A stretch of DNA of 64,000 nucleotides from Citrus sinensis (GCF_022201045.2 NC_068559.1:28031501-28095500); one strand, 5' to 3'. Positions 49,497-62,066 are shown, counted from the stretch's first letter. Notes: generated by a model from the letters alone, not told the origin. Numbers and translations: made by a program.

Positions 49497-51520
49497 CTAT
49501 TTATGAGCAATTCCGTAGACATGAGGACTTATGAGTGATGCATTAGACAAGAATGCATTGCCAAGTTCCACAGATGAAAAGCCCGCTTCAGATATATTAT
49601 TCCCTGTTTGTCTAGTAAGGTGACAACCGTCGGACACTACTTGCTGCAAAGGATCGACGACATTCTGCCAAAATTTAAGAAACGTTCCATCTGCATCACC
49701 AGAAAAACAAACAACAATTAGAGCCCAATTTCAACACTAAAAGCATTCAGACAATTAGTTAATACCTTTTGCCGCAACATGTTCCACAAATAAGTAAATG
49801 CCCCCTGGTTTCAGCACCCTCCGCACTTCTAAAATAAAAATGGCAAATTTGCATTTCGTCAGACCGAGCCTTGTAGTTATTAGAGTCTTTATGAAAAGGC
49901 TAACTAATGCAATGAAATTGATTTCATTACCACTCATTTACGGGGCTGAATATAGTTAGTATCAGCAAAAGAACAGTCAGTCCGGGTATTGACTTGTCAT
50001 TAATTTAAGCAGAAGACAGACATCATTGAAATCATCGACCACCATTTGAGTATACATAGTATCAGTACGGTGCCTCCATTTAAGGTATTAAATCTAATAA
50101 TTTACCGAATGGAGTATTGGCAATCAAAATCATGTTTTTATATGCAAACAGTCAACTCCGAGAAAAAGGAATCACTCAACGGCAAAAAAACAAAAATAAG
50201 GAAAAATAGATTGTTTAGCAAACAGTCAAATCTCAAACTCTTTCAAATTGGAAAATCTCAGAAGAAACATAAACCCAGGAAACTCAATCAAGCTACTTAC
50301 CTTGTAGTGTCATGTCAACATCTTTCACAGAACACAATACAAGTGTTCCAATAACAGCATCAACAGATGCGTCCCTTACTGGAATTGCCTCCCCAACCTG
50401 GACAGAAATGAATTTAACACCCTCAACATTTCCAGTTTCATAGACCAACTACATACAATAAACAATGGAATCAAAACTCCAACCAGCAGACATGCATGCA
50501 TGCTTAATACAGTAGGTTGGCCTTTCAACTATATGACACTGTCTAAAATAAGACCACTGGTACAATATGAAAGATAAGTCATATTATGCCGCATTATCAG
50601 TAAAACATACGGCTTGTAAAAATTTGAAGTTTGTGAGAGGCAAACCGGCGGCCACCGCAGCTGTCTGTGCATACTTTTCCATTTTTCTGTTCGGATCCAC
50701 ACCAAGAACTTGCACATCAGTATCAGCAGCATAGTACTTGAGATTAGGGCCGGTTCCAATGCCAATCTCCAACACTTTCTTTGCCTTTCCCCTCAAATTA
50801 TCAAAGAGCTGTGACTTGTAACCTGCAACCTTACCAGAGAACAGAAAGTATATGCATCGTCATTTTGAAGTTTAACTACACCACCTACAAGATACACACT
50901 GTACGGCGCACTAACGTGCGGGAAGAAATTAACTATTAAGCAAATTCATTAATCAATTTAAAAGGACACTAACCTCAGCCTCATAAGACTTCATGCTTGA
51001 ATTCATAACCGAAGCATAAAACTCCTCATACCAATCGGGTCTTGGCGGATGAAGCCTGTTCAACATGGCCTACATATATATATATACACACACACACACA
51101 CAAACTGTCACCCACTTCAATGTTCCAAAATCTATAATTAATTTCATGATCCACAAAATTAATGAAAAGAATATGCGAGATTGAGATGCTGCGGCTTTGA
51201 AGCCACTGTGGAACGTCAGAATCACTAGCGTAGTGTGATGCCAAGTACAAGGTAAAAGTATTGTAGCAAAATGGATACAAACATACCATGGAATCAGAAG
51301 GCGATGAAGCAGAGGAGGGGGTAGAAGAGTAGACTAGTGGAAACAAAGCTGTAGATGCACCTTGAATGAAATGTCTTCTTGAACCGCAGCAACAGGATTT
51401 GCCCCCACATAACTGCTCATTGATCGACAACTGGTTCCGTGATGTGGGTGGAGTTTTACGGGAAGAGCATGTCGTGTTGATGGCGGAGGAGACCGATGAA
51501 GATGATGAATTCAGAATCAT
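49497..51520 (-). CDS. Plastid-type class I SAM-dependent methyltransferase (At1g69523/69526-like)
   Basis: Six exons on the minus strand: 51520-51287, 51069-50974, 50829-50611, 50397-50301, 49828-49766 and 49690-49497; all are GT-AG and give 300 aa. The first ATG (51520) opens a Ser/Thr-rich, basic ~70-residue leader typical of a plastid transit peptide, including a twin-Arg RRHFIQGAS segment. Motif I is VLEIGIGTGPN (129-139); the acidic residue that binds the SAM ribose is Asp155 in VLGVDPN. DAVIGTLVLCS is the motif-II region, and RRVLKPGGIYLFVEHVAA is motif III. The C-terminal GCHLTRQTGNNISEAGF block is characteristic of the METTL7/UbiE-related plant group. The substrate is unknown. The start is divergent from the KH gene, with ~1.1 kb between the two coding starts. 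Confidence 0.9.
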
Positions 51521-52612
51521 TCTGTTTCTGCACTTTCTAGTTTCTAGTCCAGCTTCTGAACTTGCGGTGCGGCCCAAGTTCTATCACCTATCGAGAGTCA
51601 ATTTACTCTCGTGTCTTTTCAAAAATTAGTTTACCTCTTGTAATTAATATCTACTTCGAGCTGTAACTAGACAAGTTTCCTACGGTGGTTATTTATTATT
51701 ATTATTATTATTATTATCATCTTTTTTTTAGTAGGAACGGTACAGTAGTTAGTTAGACAAATTGTTATTTTATTTTATTTTTGCGGGGTTGGCTAGCTAG
51801 ACAAAGTTTGACATCAATTTCATTTTTTTTTTAAAAAAAAATATTAATTATAGTTGTCATTAGCGTGTAATTTTTCAAAAATAAAAATAATTTATGACAA
51901 AGATACCAACCTAACTTTTCATTCAAAACGAACGTGCGAAGGGGATGACGGTTCCAACACTTGAAATAGAATCCAAAGCACAGCAGAGCAAAGCAAAGCA
52001 AAGCACACTTGTCCCTTCTGTCCCTCAAGATATTTTTATTCGCTCGAAACTCTCAAGTCATAAGCTTCATGATTAATTCATTTTTTATTATTAGTTTTTT
52101 TTTTTGGTCTTAATAATATGTTAAACCTACTATTAATTTAATTGACATTTTTGATAACCAAAGAAATAAAGAAAGAGACACTCTCATTTCCGCGCGACTC
52201 GATAAGCCGAACGACACGACCCGCCGTTTGGCCCTCCTCTACGTCTAACGTGTTAGTCTCTCTTTCTCTCTCCTCTGTAACCTAAATCCATTTTCAAGAT
52301 CTCTCTCTTACACCGTTGTTAATTAATCAAATTTCATTTCATTTTCATGTACTGTTTCTAATTTTGTAAATCTTTATTTTATTTTATTCTTTTTAGTTTT
52401 ATTGGTTAATGCTATTGTATTATTGTTCGTTAATTTCTCCTCATATAATTTATATACAAAAAGAAAAGAAAATTCTGGCAGCTCAATTTTCATTTTTTGT
52501 GTTTTGTGTTATCTGAATTATATTTGTTGACTTCTTTTTTTTTTTTTTTTAATTTTTGTAATTAGGATTAATACTGGAGTAATATTGTGTGGGAGTAAGT
52601 AATTTTGTTGTA
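51521..52612. promoter_or_regulatory. Divergent promoter region between methyltransferase and KH genes
   Basis: About 1.1 kb separates the two start codons. It contains (ATT)n at 51690-51717, AAAGCAAAGC tandem motifs at 51989-52006, and a pyrimidine-rich TCTCTCTTTCTCTCTCCTCT block (52257-52276) that fits the KH leader. A KH leader intron could lie between about 52350 and 52565. No other gene. Confidence 0.45.
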
Positions 52613-55342
52613 ATGGCTGGCCAAAGCAATATTAATTATGGAAAAAGGACTCATTTTCAATCTGATGCTGCTACTAATGGGGGGAGTAAGAGAAGAAACC
52701 CAGGGGATGAAACTGAGCAGCGTGGCATTGGTTCAGAGGACACCGTTTACCGTTACTTGTGCCCGTTGAGAAAGATTGGTAGTATTATTGGTAAAGGTGG
52801 TGAGATTGTAAAACAATTGAGGTCTGAAACTAAGTCGAATATTAGGATTAGTGAGACTGTACCCGGGTGCGATGAGCGAATTGTTACTATTTATAGTTCC
52901 AGTGAGGGAACCAATCTGTTTGAAGATTCTGGAGAGTTTGTTTCGCCTGCTCAGGATGCTTTGTTCAGGGTCCACGATAGGATTGTTGCTGAGGATTCGC
53001 TTGCTGATGATGAGTTTGGAGAGCTTACACTTATTACTGTGAGGATGCTCGTGCCCGCTGATCAGATTGGATGTGTTATTGGTAAAGGTGGACAAGTGAT
53101 TCAGAACATTAGGACTGAAACTCGTGCTCAGATTCGCATTTTGAAGGATGAACATTTGCCCCTTTGTGCTTTGAGTTTTGATGAGCTTCTACAGGTAGCA
53201 TATTTTTTCTGTGCAGTGTTGGTTCTGTTATAGGAGGAAATAACTTGTACTAATTATTACTTTTCTGACTGATAGTGCTATCGATTACAATATATAAACT
53301 AAAAATCTTATTCAGCCATATGCTGTTGGAAAAGTGAAGTGATAGCACAGACATTGCCCTATCTTTTGCCACATGCAATTGGCAAGTCTGTTTCCTGATG
53401 CCACCTGTCCCTCTGGTACTCAGGTGCCTGTGCTGTTGTTTTTGGATGTTATCATTTCATAAGTTCAGGATGGTTTGTTAGAGAGGACACTGAATTTTAT
53501 TCCTTACAGATATAAAATTGACAGAGAATTTTATTAGGCTTATGAACATGATATTTTTGGTCTGTGAGTGGTACTCTGTTTGTTTATGGTGGCAATTGAA
53601 TAGGTAACCTTTTACTTTCAATCAAGTAATAAAATTAACTACAAGTTTTGGGTCTTCACTTGAAAATCATTTGGTTGAGCTCAGTGAAACTTCTAATAAT
53701 ATCCGCTCTCTTGAAACATAGTGAAGAAATCCTTCCCTGTGCACGCGATTATGCGTTGTTCTGTTGACGGGGGGGATTGTGATTCATCAACTAAATTACT
53801 TTCCTTTCCTGGTGTGTTGTGGGCTTTTGGATTTTAGGTAGCTGGTGAACCAGCAGTTGTGAGAAAAGCTCTTGTTCAAATAGCTTCTCGCCTTCATGAG
53901 AATCCATCGCGATCTCAGCACCTGCTTCTGTCTTCTTCATCTAACATATATCAATCGAGTGGTGTGTACTTGAGTGCCCCACTTGTGGGTTCTTATGGGA
54001 ATTACTCTGCACGAAGAGATGAAGCATCTGCAAGAGAATTTTCTCTTCGTTTGGTGTGTCCTGCTGGGAATATTGGTGGTGTAATTGGCAAAGGTGGGGG
54101 TATTATCAAACAAATCAGACAGGAATCTGGGGCGTCTATTAAAGTTGATAGTTCAGGAGCTGAAGGAGATGATTGCATTATATTTATATCGACAAAAGAG
54201 GTGAGAATATGCTCTTTCCCTTAATAATTTTTAAGTTAATAATTTTTATTATTGATGATATTATAGAGTTTTAGATATAATACTATGTTTGGTATTAACG
54301 TTTTCTCTTGCAGTTCTTTGAAGATCCATCTCCCACCATTACTGCTGCACTGCGCTTGCAACCACGATGCAGTGAGAAAACAGAAAGGGAATCAGGTGAT
54401 CCTGTAATCACTACCCGTATACTTGTGCCAAGTGCACAGATTGGGTGTCTTATTGGTAGAGGTGGGGCTATCATATCTGAGATGAGGAGCGCTACAAGAG
54501 CAAGCATCCGCATACTTACGAATGAAAATGTTCCTAAAGTTGCTTATGAAGATGAGGAGATGGTGCAGGTGATTGTAATGCTTTTATAAATATGAACATT
54601 CATGTTTACACACATTCGAGCCCTCTTGCACGCCCACGCCTGTTCATGTCCTCTGTATTTTCCAATTTTAATTGATAAGATGGAAAGTAATTTTATTTTG
54701 ACCAGATCACTGGAAGTCTTGATGTGGCTAGCAGTGCCCTTTCACAAGTAACTTTGCGATTGAGAGCCAATACATTTGAAAGGGAGGGAGCACTAGCTGC
54801 TCATCCACCTGTGCTTCCTTATGTCCCCATGTCTCTAGACATGACAGATGGATCAAAATATGGAAATCGAGATAATCAGTCACGTGGACGTGGTAACTCT
54901 TATGCAACTGGTAATTTGCCGGGACGCGATAGTTATGGAAGCTACGGTGGCTCACTGGTAAGACATGCCTTCACTTCCATATCAAGCTACAGTTAAACTT
55001 CCCAGTGTCATATCTTAATTAAATAGGTGTGTTTAATATTTAGTGATAGCTTTTCATTAAATTTCAATTCATTGCCTTTTTTCAGAGTGGTGGCGGAAAT
55101 GCTTATGGAGCATATGGTGACCACTCTTCAGGCCGCGGGTAAAACCTACTTTTTGTCTTATTTATATTCTTTCTCAAAATTCTTCATTTTATATAGCATT
55201 TGTCTCATTTTATTTTGTTTGTTAATAAGAGGTCAAGTTATTAGTCTTTATTTCAATTGATTATCATTGATAACCTAATCCAGGGCTGATTTAATCATTT
55301 GTTGTTAGGTTATCTGGTCATAGGAAAAACCATGGATATTAG
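52613..55342 (+). CDS. Four-KH-domain RNA-binding protein, HEN4-like
   Basis: Six coding exons: 52613-53194, 53838-54200, 54314-54568, 54706-54957, 55086-55138 and 55309-55342; all are GT-AG and in frame, giving 512 aa. Four KH domains carry the loop GxxG: GKGG 60-63, GKGG 157-160, GKGG 278-281 and GRGG 363-366. KH1/KH2 and KH3/KH4 form two tandem pairs separated by a Ser-rich linker. The C-terminus (from about 430) is Gly/Tyr/Ser-rich with RG dipeptides (SRGRGNSYATGN, DSYGSYGG), suited to low-complexity assembly. The N-terminus has a basic KRRN patch. PCBP/HEN4-like KH proteins act in pre-mRNA processing and mRNA stability. Resemblance and neighbours point to At2g03110/At1g14170. A 3'-UTR intron is likely (CAG|GTAAAT near 55363 to TTTTAG near 55441). 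The ATG at 52613 is the first in-frame ATG; the upstream in-frame codons have none. Confidence 0.93.
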
Positions 55343-56500
55343 TCCCAATTACCAGACCTGGCAGGTAAATATTTTCTTTGTTCTTCCTTCATGTTCTCAT
55401 TTGTTGGACTTTAACTTGCAACTTTTTTCTCTTCATATTTTAGTTATTGAAAGAGACACTGCAATTAGCTGATGGCATCTTAACCTAGCCAGCCATTTTC
55501 TGCTTACTAGAATCCATTCACCATTTTCCATTTTCCATTTGTCGCCTTCCCTCTTCCTTCTAATCAGCTATGATCTGCAAATCCTGAAGTCAGCCCGTTG
55601 CCCATTTAATGAAGCCTTCAGCCTAGATCAGAAGACCAGATTCTCAGGGTTTGACAAAATTATGCTCTACCTTGGCCCACCCTCGGTGCATCGTCAAGTC
55701 CAACATTTTCTGATGATGCAATGCATTATACAATCATTTGTGGCCCTGACTTATACAATTTCAGGGTTGTATATCATGTCTCAATAGTGCTATATGTAAG
55801 CAATTTGGCATATAGTTTACAGCAAACAATATGTAGATTGATTGCCATGGCTTCTGTTTACTTGACGCGTGAGGAAATTTTTAATTGCACACTTGAAATT
55901 GCTTCTGGTGGTTGTTCTGTTTCTTTTCTGTTCTTTTAAGGGAAGAAGTGTGGATGATGAAATTCTGGCTTTGGATCTTTCGGAACTTTCATGGTTGTAG
56001 CTTAACATGTTATTGCACCAGTGTTGTGCTCCTTTTTTGGATCCCTTGGCTATTATTTTGGCTGGTGTGATGCATCATTGGTTTCTTTGTCGTGATGAGC
56101 GTGGTAACTTACTGAATGATTGAATCATCTTTTTAGTAAGACAGACATGTATTCTCCTCGAGGGTTCAATTAAGAAGAAGTGAATCTGCAAATGTACACA
56201 CAAATGTTGATTGGTTGTGAAATAAATTGACTCCCAACACAAATGTTCATATCAAATCCAAGACTTATCAAGTGTAGTATTCTCAAAAGTAATTTTAAAT
56301 TCATTAACGCTATATGAAATGTAGAAATTTGTGGGTTTAATGTAAAATAAAACTGGTGATACGGTTCAGTGTTACAGAAATAAGTACAACATTGTAGTAC
56401 AACATAGCCATATCTATTGCTTATTTATGGAAGCACAGAAGAAACTGTTATCAAACTTTGTTGTGATTTCAGAATGAGCTGCCATCTCTTATACAGCCAG
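55343..56500. other. KH 3'-UTR and convergent intergenic DNA
   Basis: The KH transcript probably continues through a 3'-UTR intron (about 55364-55441). The rest up to the ENSA stop is non-coding and lacks repeats. Confidence 0.45.
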
Positions 56501-57571
56501 CTACTCACGGGAGCTCTGGTCTTCTGAAGCTGGGCTGCTAGTATTATTGTTGCCACAATCTGGTGTGAAACCTTGATCGTCAGAAGTTGTGATGTTACTG
56601 CCACCATCTGCCACCGAGATAATGAATAAGTAGGAGCTTAGGTGTGACATGCATGCGTTAAAGAATTTGTATGTTCTTGACCACAATCTGTACATACCCT
56701 CTTCGTCATCTGAAGGAGCATATGCCGAGCGCCTTGAGCGTACTTGCTGGTGTGGGGTGGGCTGTTATGCAATGGAAGATCATTGAAAGTATAATTGGAC
56801 TCGAGTTGATCATTAAAGCATAGGGCATTCACAAATCACAATCACCTTTTAAGGCATGAGAAGATTATGCCGAAAATGAAAATATATACGATGACGGGAG
56901 TAGGATAACTCATACCTGCAATTTAGGGCGGAGTGGTTCAAGCGGTCCTTTGGGCTTCTGACTCTGACCTCCTTGCTGTTAAAGCGGGTATTATTAGCTT
57001 AGTGAGACCTTCCAGTCCATTAAAAGATGAAACACTGTTGGGTTGCAATTATGCGATCATCTAATAAAATGGAAATTGGAAATGAGTAGGGTTACCTTTC
57101 CCAGTGCCCAATCAGCAGAATCAAAAAACGCACGTTCGTGGTCCTGGTAGCATAAGAGATGAAGTTGGTATGCAATTAGTTGTTCTCTGCTGGGATCATA
57201 ATTTGCAGTAACGTACACATATTACATACATACCTTGGATATTAAAGGACGTTTCTTCGGAACAATTCCTGCGTACTTTTTCTTGATAATTTCCTCCTGC
57301 CAGCAAAACTCAAGACAACAAAGTTATTATTATTCACAATATATTATTGTTAAGGCCGTAAATTCACAATAAGGTAGCTGCTAGCTGGTCTGGGTACCTC
57401 CTGCTGAGATGAGGGCTGCATGAGATTTTCATCGATATTCTTTTCCGAGTCATTTGGTTCTTGATCTTGCATACAGCTTTCAGCATCATCTTGTTTTCCA
57501 CCGGCAATCTCTTGCTCCTGCTCCTGCTCCTTCTCCTTCTCCTTCTCTGCGTTTGTGATCGTGCCTGACAT
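56501..57571 (-). CDS. ENSA: Endosulfine/ARPP19-family protein
   Basis: Six exons on the minus strand: 57571-57398, 57296-57234, 57143-57096, 56975-56916, 56761-56698 and 56607-56501; all junctions keep the frame and give 171 aa. Exons 2-3 encode the conserved endosulfine core, KKKYAGIVPKKRPLISK then DHERAFFDSADWALGK. The FDSADW segment corresponds to the animal FDSGDY site whose Ser is phosphorylated by Greatwall kinase, turning ENSA into a PP2A-B55 inhibitor. Plants keep the Ser with ADW in place of GDY; control by a Greatwall-like kinase is inference. The N-terminus holds a low-complexity KEKEKEQEQEQE run encoded by an imperfect trinucleotide-type repeat. The C-terminus is acidic and Ser-rich. 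A leader intron is likely (CAG|GTACGG, donor near 57870, upstream exon about 57871-57920). The short exons match the plant family as I recall it (At1g69510). Confidence 0.9.
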
Positions 57572-58170
57572 TCTCGCTCTCTATTCGGGTAACAACTACT
57601 TGATATAGAAGATCAAAATCTTCATATTTATTTGTTTTGAATTTGAAAGCATTTTTTTAAAGTTCAAATAACTTTAAGCAACACAATCATGCATTACAGA
57701 CAAACATGAAATGTCAAATTCAACTGTTTAATTACAAATACTTCCGACAATTAAGAAAGGTAATATAAACAACAACTTGACGCTGTTAGATTATTTAAAT
57801 TTTCAGTAATTATATTTATTTATATATGGTCATTTTGCACTAAAAGTCAGGACTAGAGTAGTACGCCGTACCTGATCGAAGCTCCGGTTGCAGAGAGAAG
57901 GAGAGCCCCTCTACAAAAGCGGGTCACCCGGTTTTGCCCTTTTTATGATCAAAATGAAGCCTAAAATAAACGCGCAGCCGCATCTCTTCTGGGAATTGTG
58001 GGGCCGGGTCTGTTCATGGATCCATAGGCCCACGAAAAACATCTAGTCATATGGGCTTTGAAATTTTGGTATGGGCTCTAAATCCCGAAACTTATTTTAT
58101 ATATGTACATGTGAAAATTAAATAAGGCTTGTAAAATACAAAATTACATCTTATTAACAAACAAGGCAAG

Positions 58171-58838
58171 ACCGATAGACCTTTGGTCCAATGGGAAAAG
58201 TCTTACACTTATAATATTGAGTGTAAGAGTTCGAGCCTCCATAAAAGTATTATGGAGGTTAGTTTCAATACTCCCTTACTTATCAACTAATTGAGTGGAG
58301 ACAATCTCTCCCTTACGAAATGTGAATGGAGTATGCACCTCTCGAATATTAGAGAGGGTTTAAAGTATTTGGACAAGTGTTTCAGTGAGTTAATGTATAA
58401 TGTTCGTGGAGTATGCACCCCTCGAATATTAGAGAGGGTTTAAAGTATCTAGTCAAGTGCTTTAATGGGTTAATGTATGACAGTGGTCCGAGAGGGTTTA
58501 AAATACTTGGACAAGTGTTTCAGTGGGTTAATGTATAATGTAAGTGGAGTAGGCACCCCTCGAATATTAGAGAGGGTTTAAAGTATCTGGTCAAGTACTT
58601 TAGTGGATTAATGTATGACGGAGATCCTAGTTATTTAGTACGATTGTAAATATTGTAAGTGTAATGTCTGATGTAATATCTATTTGAGGGTTTAAAGTAT
58701 CTGTTCAAGTGCTTTAGTGGGTTAATATATGACGGAGGTTCTAGTTATGTAGTACGATTGTAAATATTGTAAGTGTAATGTCTGATGTAATATCAGTAAT
58801 AATTTCTGTATAACAAAATTCAAAAAAAAAAAAAAACA
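58171..58838 (+). mobile_element. tRNA-derived SINE with internal tandem expansion
   Basis: Starts ACCGATAGACCTTTGG with A box TGGTCCAATGGG (58184-58195) and B box GAGTTCGAGCC (58227-58237), and ends in a CTGTATAAC sequence and poly-A. A perfect 15-bp duplication AACAAACAAGGCAAG flanks it (58156-58170 and 58839-58853), which shows retrotransposition. Inside, a block starting GTGGAGTATGCACCCCTCG and running through TATTAGAGAGGGTTTAAAGT is repeated (near 58326, 58408, 58541, partial at 58487), and the terminal CTAGTTATTTAGTACGATTG block occurs twice (58626 and 58741). Confidence 0.85.
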
Positions 58839-59024
58839 AACAAACAAGGCAAGTGGGTATGGTATAGTTGTAAATGTACCTAAAAAAAGGGGCAGAAAAA
58901 ATAGGACGGACGGCTGAGTTCAGAGAAAGTATTGTGCTCCATTTAAATGGAAGTTGGTTAGCGGCCCATGTCACCCCCCTAACTATTTCATGAATCACGC
59001 TTCCCTTCCCCCATTTCATTACAT

Positions 59025-59122
59025 CACATCACCATTTTACTAGGACCATCTTTTTTGTCATTCCATGATTCTTCACATCACCATTTTACTAGGACCGTCT
59101 TTTTTGTCATTCCATGATTCTA
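59025..59122. repeat. 49-bp perfect-length tandem duplication
   Basis: Two adjacent 49-bp copies (59025-59073 and 59074-59122), beginning CACATCACCATTTTACTAGG, differ clearly at one base (CCATC versus CCGTC) plus the last bases, so the duplication is recent. Confidence 0.85.
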
Positions 59123-61240
59123 TCACCTCATATCTTCATTTCGTTATTCTTCTATTTTCTCTTTTATTTCCCCATAAAAAGATTATTTTACTTGAACAAG
59201 TCAAAAACATGACCCCGGGACAGTAATGTGATGCTAGTAGCCAAGGAACGCCTAGATTTTCTGCAACTGATATGTTATCTGAACTTAAATTTGAACGTGG
59301 TGAGGGATAAGATTTATTGTTTAGCGAAACAGTTTAGAATTATACAATGGGCTTTGCAGTAAATTTTAGTTTCAATGTGAATGCTTTCTTGCTAACAAAC
59401 ATCACATGTGGCAAACGAGGCATAAGCTAATCTTACCTTTGGTGATGAAATAACCTCAAGTTTTTATTTTGATTGGCTATGGTACCATGCAGTTGTGACA
59501 TCTTTCAATCCAATGAGGTCTTTATATATCAACCTCAATATCAGTGCTTGAAATACACAGAAATAGACCTACACTTCTCTATGCAAAAACTTGCAGCCAC
59601 AAGTCATAATAAGAAGAAATGCTAAAAAAATGAAGCATTTTATAAGATCAAACTCAACAGTTTCACCGTCATTCAAAACCAGATACCTCGCCTGTGCACA
59701 AAAATCCCATGTGGTATTTCTATTCATCTATGTTCTTGCATGTGGAGATGAAATGATGCGGTGCAGCCAAGGATGACTTGCCGGCAAGCCCCTTTCCTAG
59801 AACCTAAGCATCATATTTTTAGATGGCTTCACAATTATGAGTCTTTTGACTTGGGGTTTGATTTTATAGCTTCACTTGTAGGGTTAATCGGCAAGTTGTC
59901 TTTGGCTACACCTCTGCCTCATGTTCACATGTTAGACCTGTGATGATATTAGTATTTTCGCAATGATGAAGCCCGCTTTGCGGTTCACTCAGCATTCATT
60001 GCTAACCGTGTAGATGCCAAGTGTCATGTACAAGTGACATTGTAAAAGTAAGTTCTTTCTTAGACTCTTAGTTAGGTTTTTGACTTATTAGTTTCTGTCA
60101 TTAAGCAAGTTCTGGTACAAAAGCAATCCTTGAGGAACTAAAATGTATTGCTTATAATACATAGATATAACTGCAGTCAAGTACTCTCTGGAAACCATAT
60201 CGCAGGAATGATTAGGAAAGCTTGGTGTTTAGTTGATAGGTATTAACCAAATCCCTTCACATCAAATGTGACTTCAGGAAGCACTGCTCTGTTTCCACCT
60301 TGCTCTTGATCATCAAACTTTATTCACCTTATTATATATGTGCTTATAAATCGCAGGTAAGATATCAAGGACAAGCTACAAATTGTGCTTCTGAAACTGA
60401 GAGCTTCATTTCAATGATTTATATAAAGGGTTTGAGATTTTATTCCAACTCTTAGAAGTTAAAAGTTGAATAAAGGGTGAATGAATTATGAATCTTCACT
60501 TAGAATGCATATTTCCTCATTACAATGTTATGTAGCGATTATTTGACGCACATCCCAAGATTTGGACCTCGGAGGACGCTCCATTGTAACTTTTTGCAAG
60601 GTACTCACAGAAGTGGGGCTCATTGCATATGAAATTTTTTGTAAATCCAAGCACTACTGCCATCATATACTGAGCAGCTGTATGCAGATCATGTCTCCTT
60701 GCGTAAGTAAGATATATCAGTTTCTCAAAATTTCAGTCTTTTATTTTCTTAATACACACATTCTTTTGCTGCCTAACCAAAAGCACAACTCCTGTTACTT
60801 CATCTTCCTTCCCCTGATATAGTGATGGGTTCCACACATTGAAGCTACTATGGACCTGCCACTAAATAATATCAGCTGTTTGGAAAATGCACACATGCAA
60901 CAACCAGAACAGCAAATGGCAATATCACTGGCCATAGCATACTTGAGGCCATTTTATGGATATAAATGCATAAGATCAGGGCTATTAATATATTGAGCAG
61001 GTAAGAAACTCCATCGGAGCTTCCCTAAGCAGAATCATGGACCCTATCATGGTAGCCCACGTGGCTTAATTACAGAAGCAAAACACCAGCAACTTGAGCT
61101 TAGCATACCTAATACCCACTTCCATTGTTCACTATTGGTTGATTCCTCGAGAAAATCCAATACATATGATTTGTACAAAAGTAGGCCTCGCCTTTAATTC
61201 TTCCAAGCATTTTCAGCTGCCATAATCATCAATCAAAGAA
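59123..61240. other. Intergenic region upstream of CASPL1A1
   Basis: Several short frames (for example 59761-59943 and 60562-60822) look more gene-like in composition than the AT-rich gaps, but I recognise no domain. The G-box CACGTG at 61058-61063 is the clearest candidate cis element. Confidence 0.4.
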
Positions 61241-61310
61241 CGTGAAGGCAGAAGCAGAGCCAGTTAGTGAGGCTGGTGAGGCGTCAAGGGATGAAATCTC
61301 AACTCACGAG

Positions 61311-62066
61311 ATGAACAAAGGGATCTCTATTTTAGACCTTATTCTAAGGACTATTGCAGCTGCTGGAACATTTGGAAGTGCCATTGCCATGGCCACTACG
61401 AACGAGACACTAACAGTTTTCCCACAATTCACCCAAGTTAGAGCAGAGTACGATGATCATCCCTCGTTCAAGTGAGTTCTGTTTATCCCTTAATTTGACC
61501 TGTCGCTTCTATTGTGCGAAGTCAAACCAACTGGGCTACTCTTAATTTTAATTTAGTACGTACAATAACTCATTAGTTACTATGAATACAGGTTCTTCGT
61601 GATAGCCAACTCGATTGTGTGCGGATATCTTGCTATTTCTGTCCCTTTATCTATCTTCCACATTATCAGGACAGCTGCTAAAAAAAGTAGAATCTTGTTG
61701 CTCGTTTTTGACTTGGTAAAGTTGCTAATTCTTTCTGTACCTCTAATCATGCTACAATTTAAATTTGACCAATATGCATGCATGTTGCCAATACCAGATA
61801 ATTGATCAAGCATAGAGTTGTAATATAATGCTCGAAACTTGTGAGTGAAGGTAATGCTAACTCTTGTCACAGCCGGAGCTTCTTCAGCAACAGCCATTGT
61901 ATACTTAGCACACAAGGGCAACACCAGCGCCAATTGGTTCGCCTTTTGCCAACTGTTTGATTCCTTCTGTGAACGTATATCCGGATCTTTGATCGGTTCA
62001 TTTGCCGCAGCAGTTACGCTTATGCTAGTAATCGTTACATCAGCTGTAGCTCTCTCTCGATCCTAA
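61311..62066 (+). CDS. CASPL1A1: CASP-like four-TM membrane protein, CASPL1A1-like
   Basis: Three exons: 61311-61471, 61592-61715 and 61851-62066; all are GT-AG and in frame, 166 aa from the first in-frame ATG (MNKGISILD). There are four membrane segments (about 7-27, 55-79, 88-113 and 140-162). The CASP/MARVEL hallmarks are present: Arg13 in TM1 and Asp94 in TM3, plus Cys128 and Cys135 in the second extracellular loop within a [12 protein letters not shown] motif. CASP and CASPL proteins organise plasma-membrane domains; true CASPs scaffold the Casparian strip. NKGISxL…GSA at the start matches CASPL1A1 (At1g14160) as I recall it, and gene order agrees. The reading frame continues upstream of ATG for 23 residues of Glu/Ala-rich sequence (KAEAEPVSEAGEASRDEIS) to a GTG at 61242, then an in-frame stop at 61182; the expected longer N-terminus has no ATG. 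A G-box CACGTG lies at 61058-61063. Confidence 0.87.

Noticed and set aside
52733-53155. Minus-strand frame of 140 codons
   Set aside because: Antisense shadow of KH exon 1.
59761-60040. Gene-like short frames (RWLHNYESFDLGFDF and EARFAVHSAFIANRV)
   Set aside because: Composition looks coding, but I recognise no family and there is no consistent exon structure. Possibly a pseudogene fragment, but not supportable.
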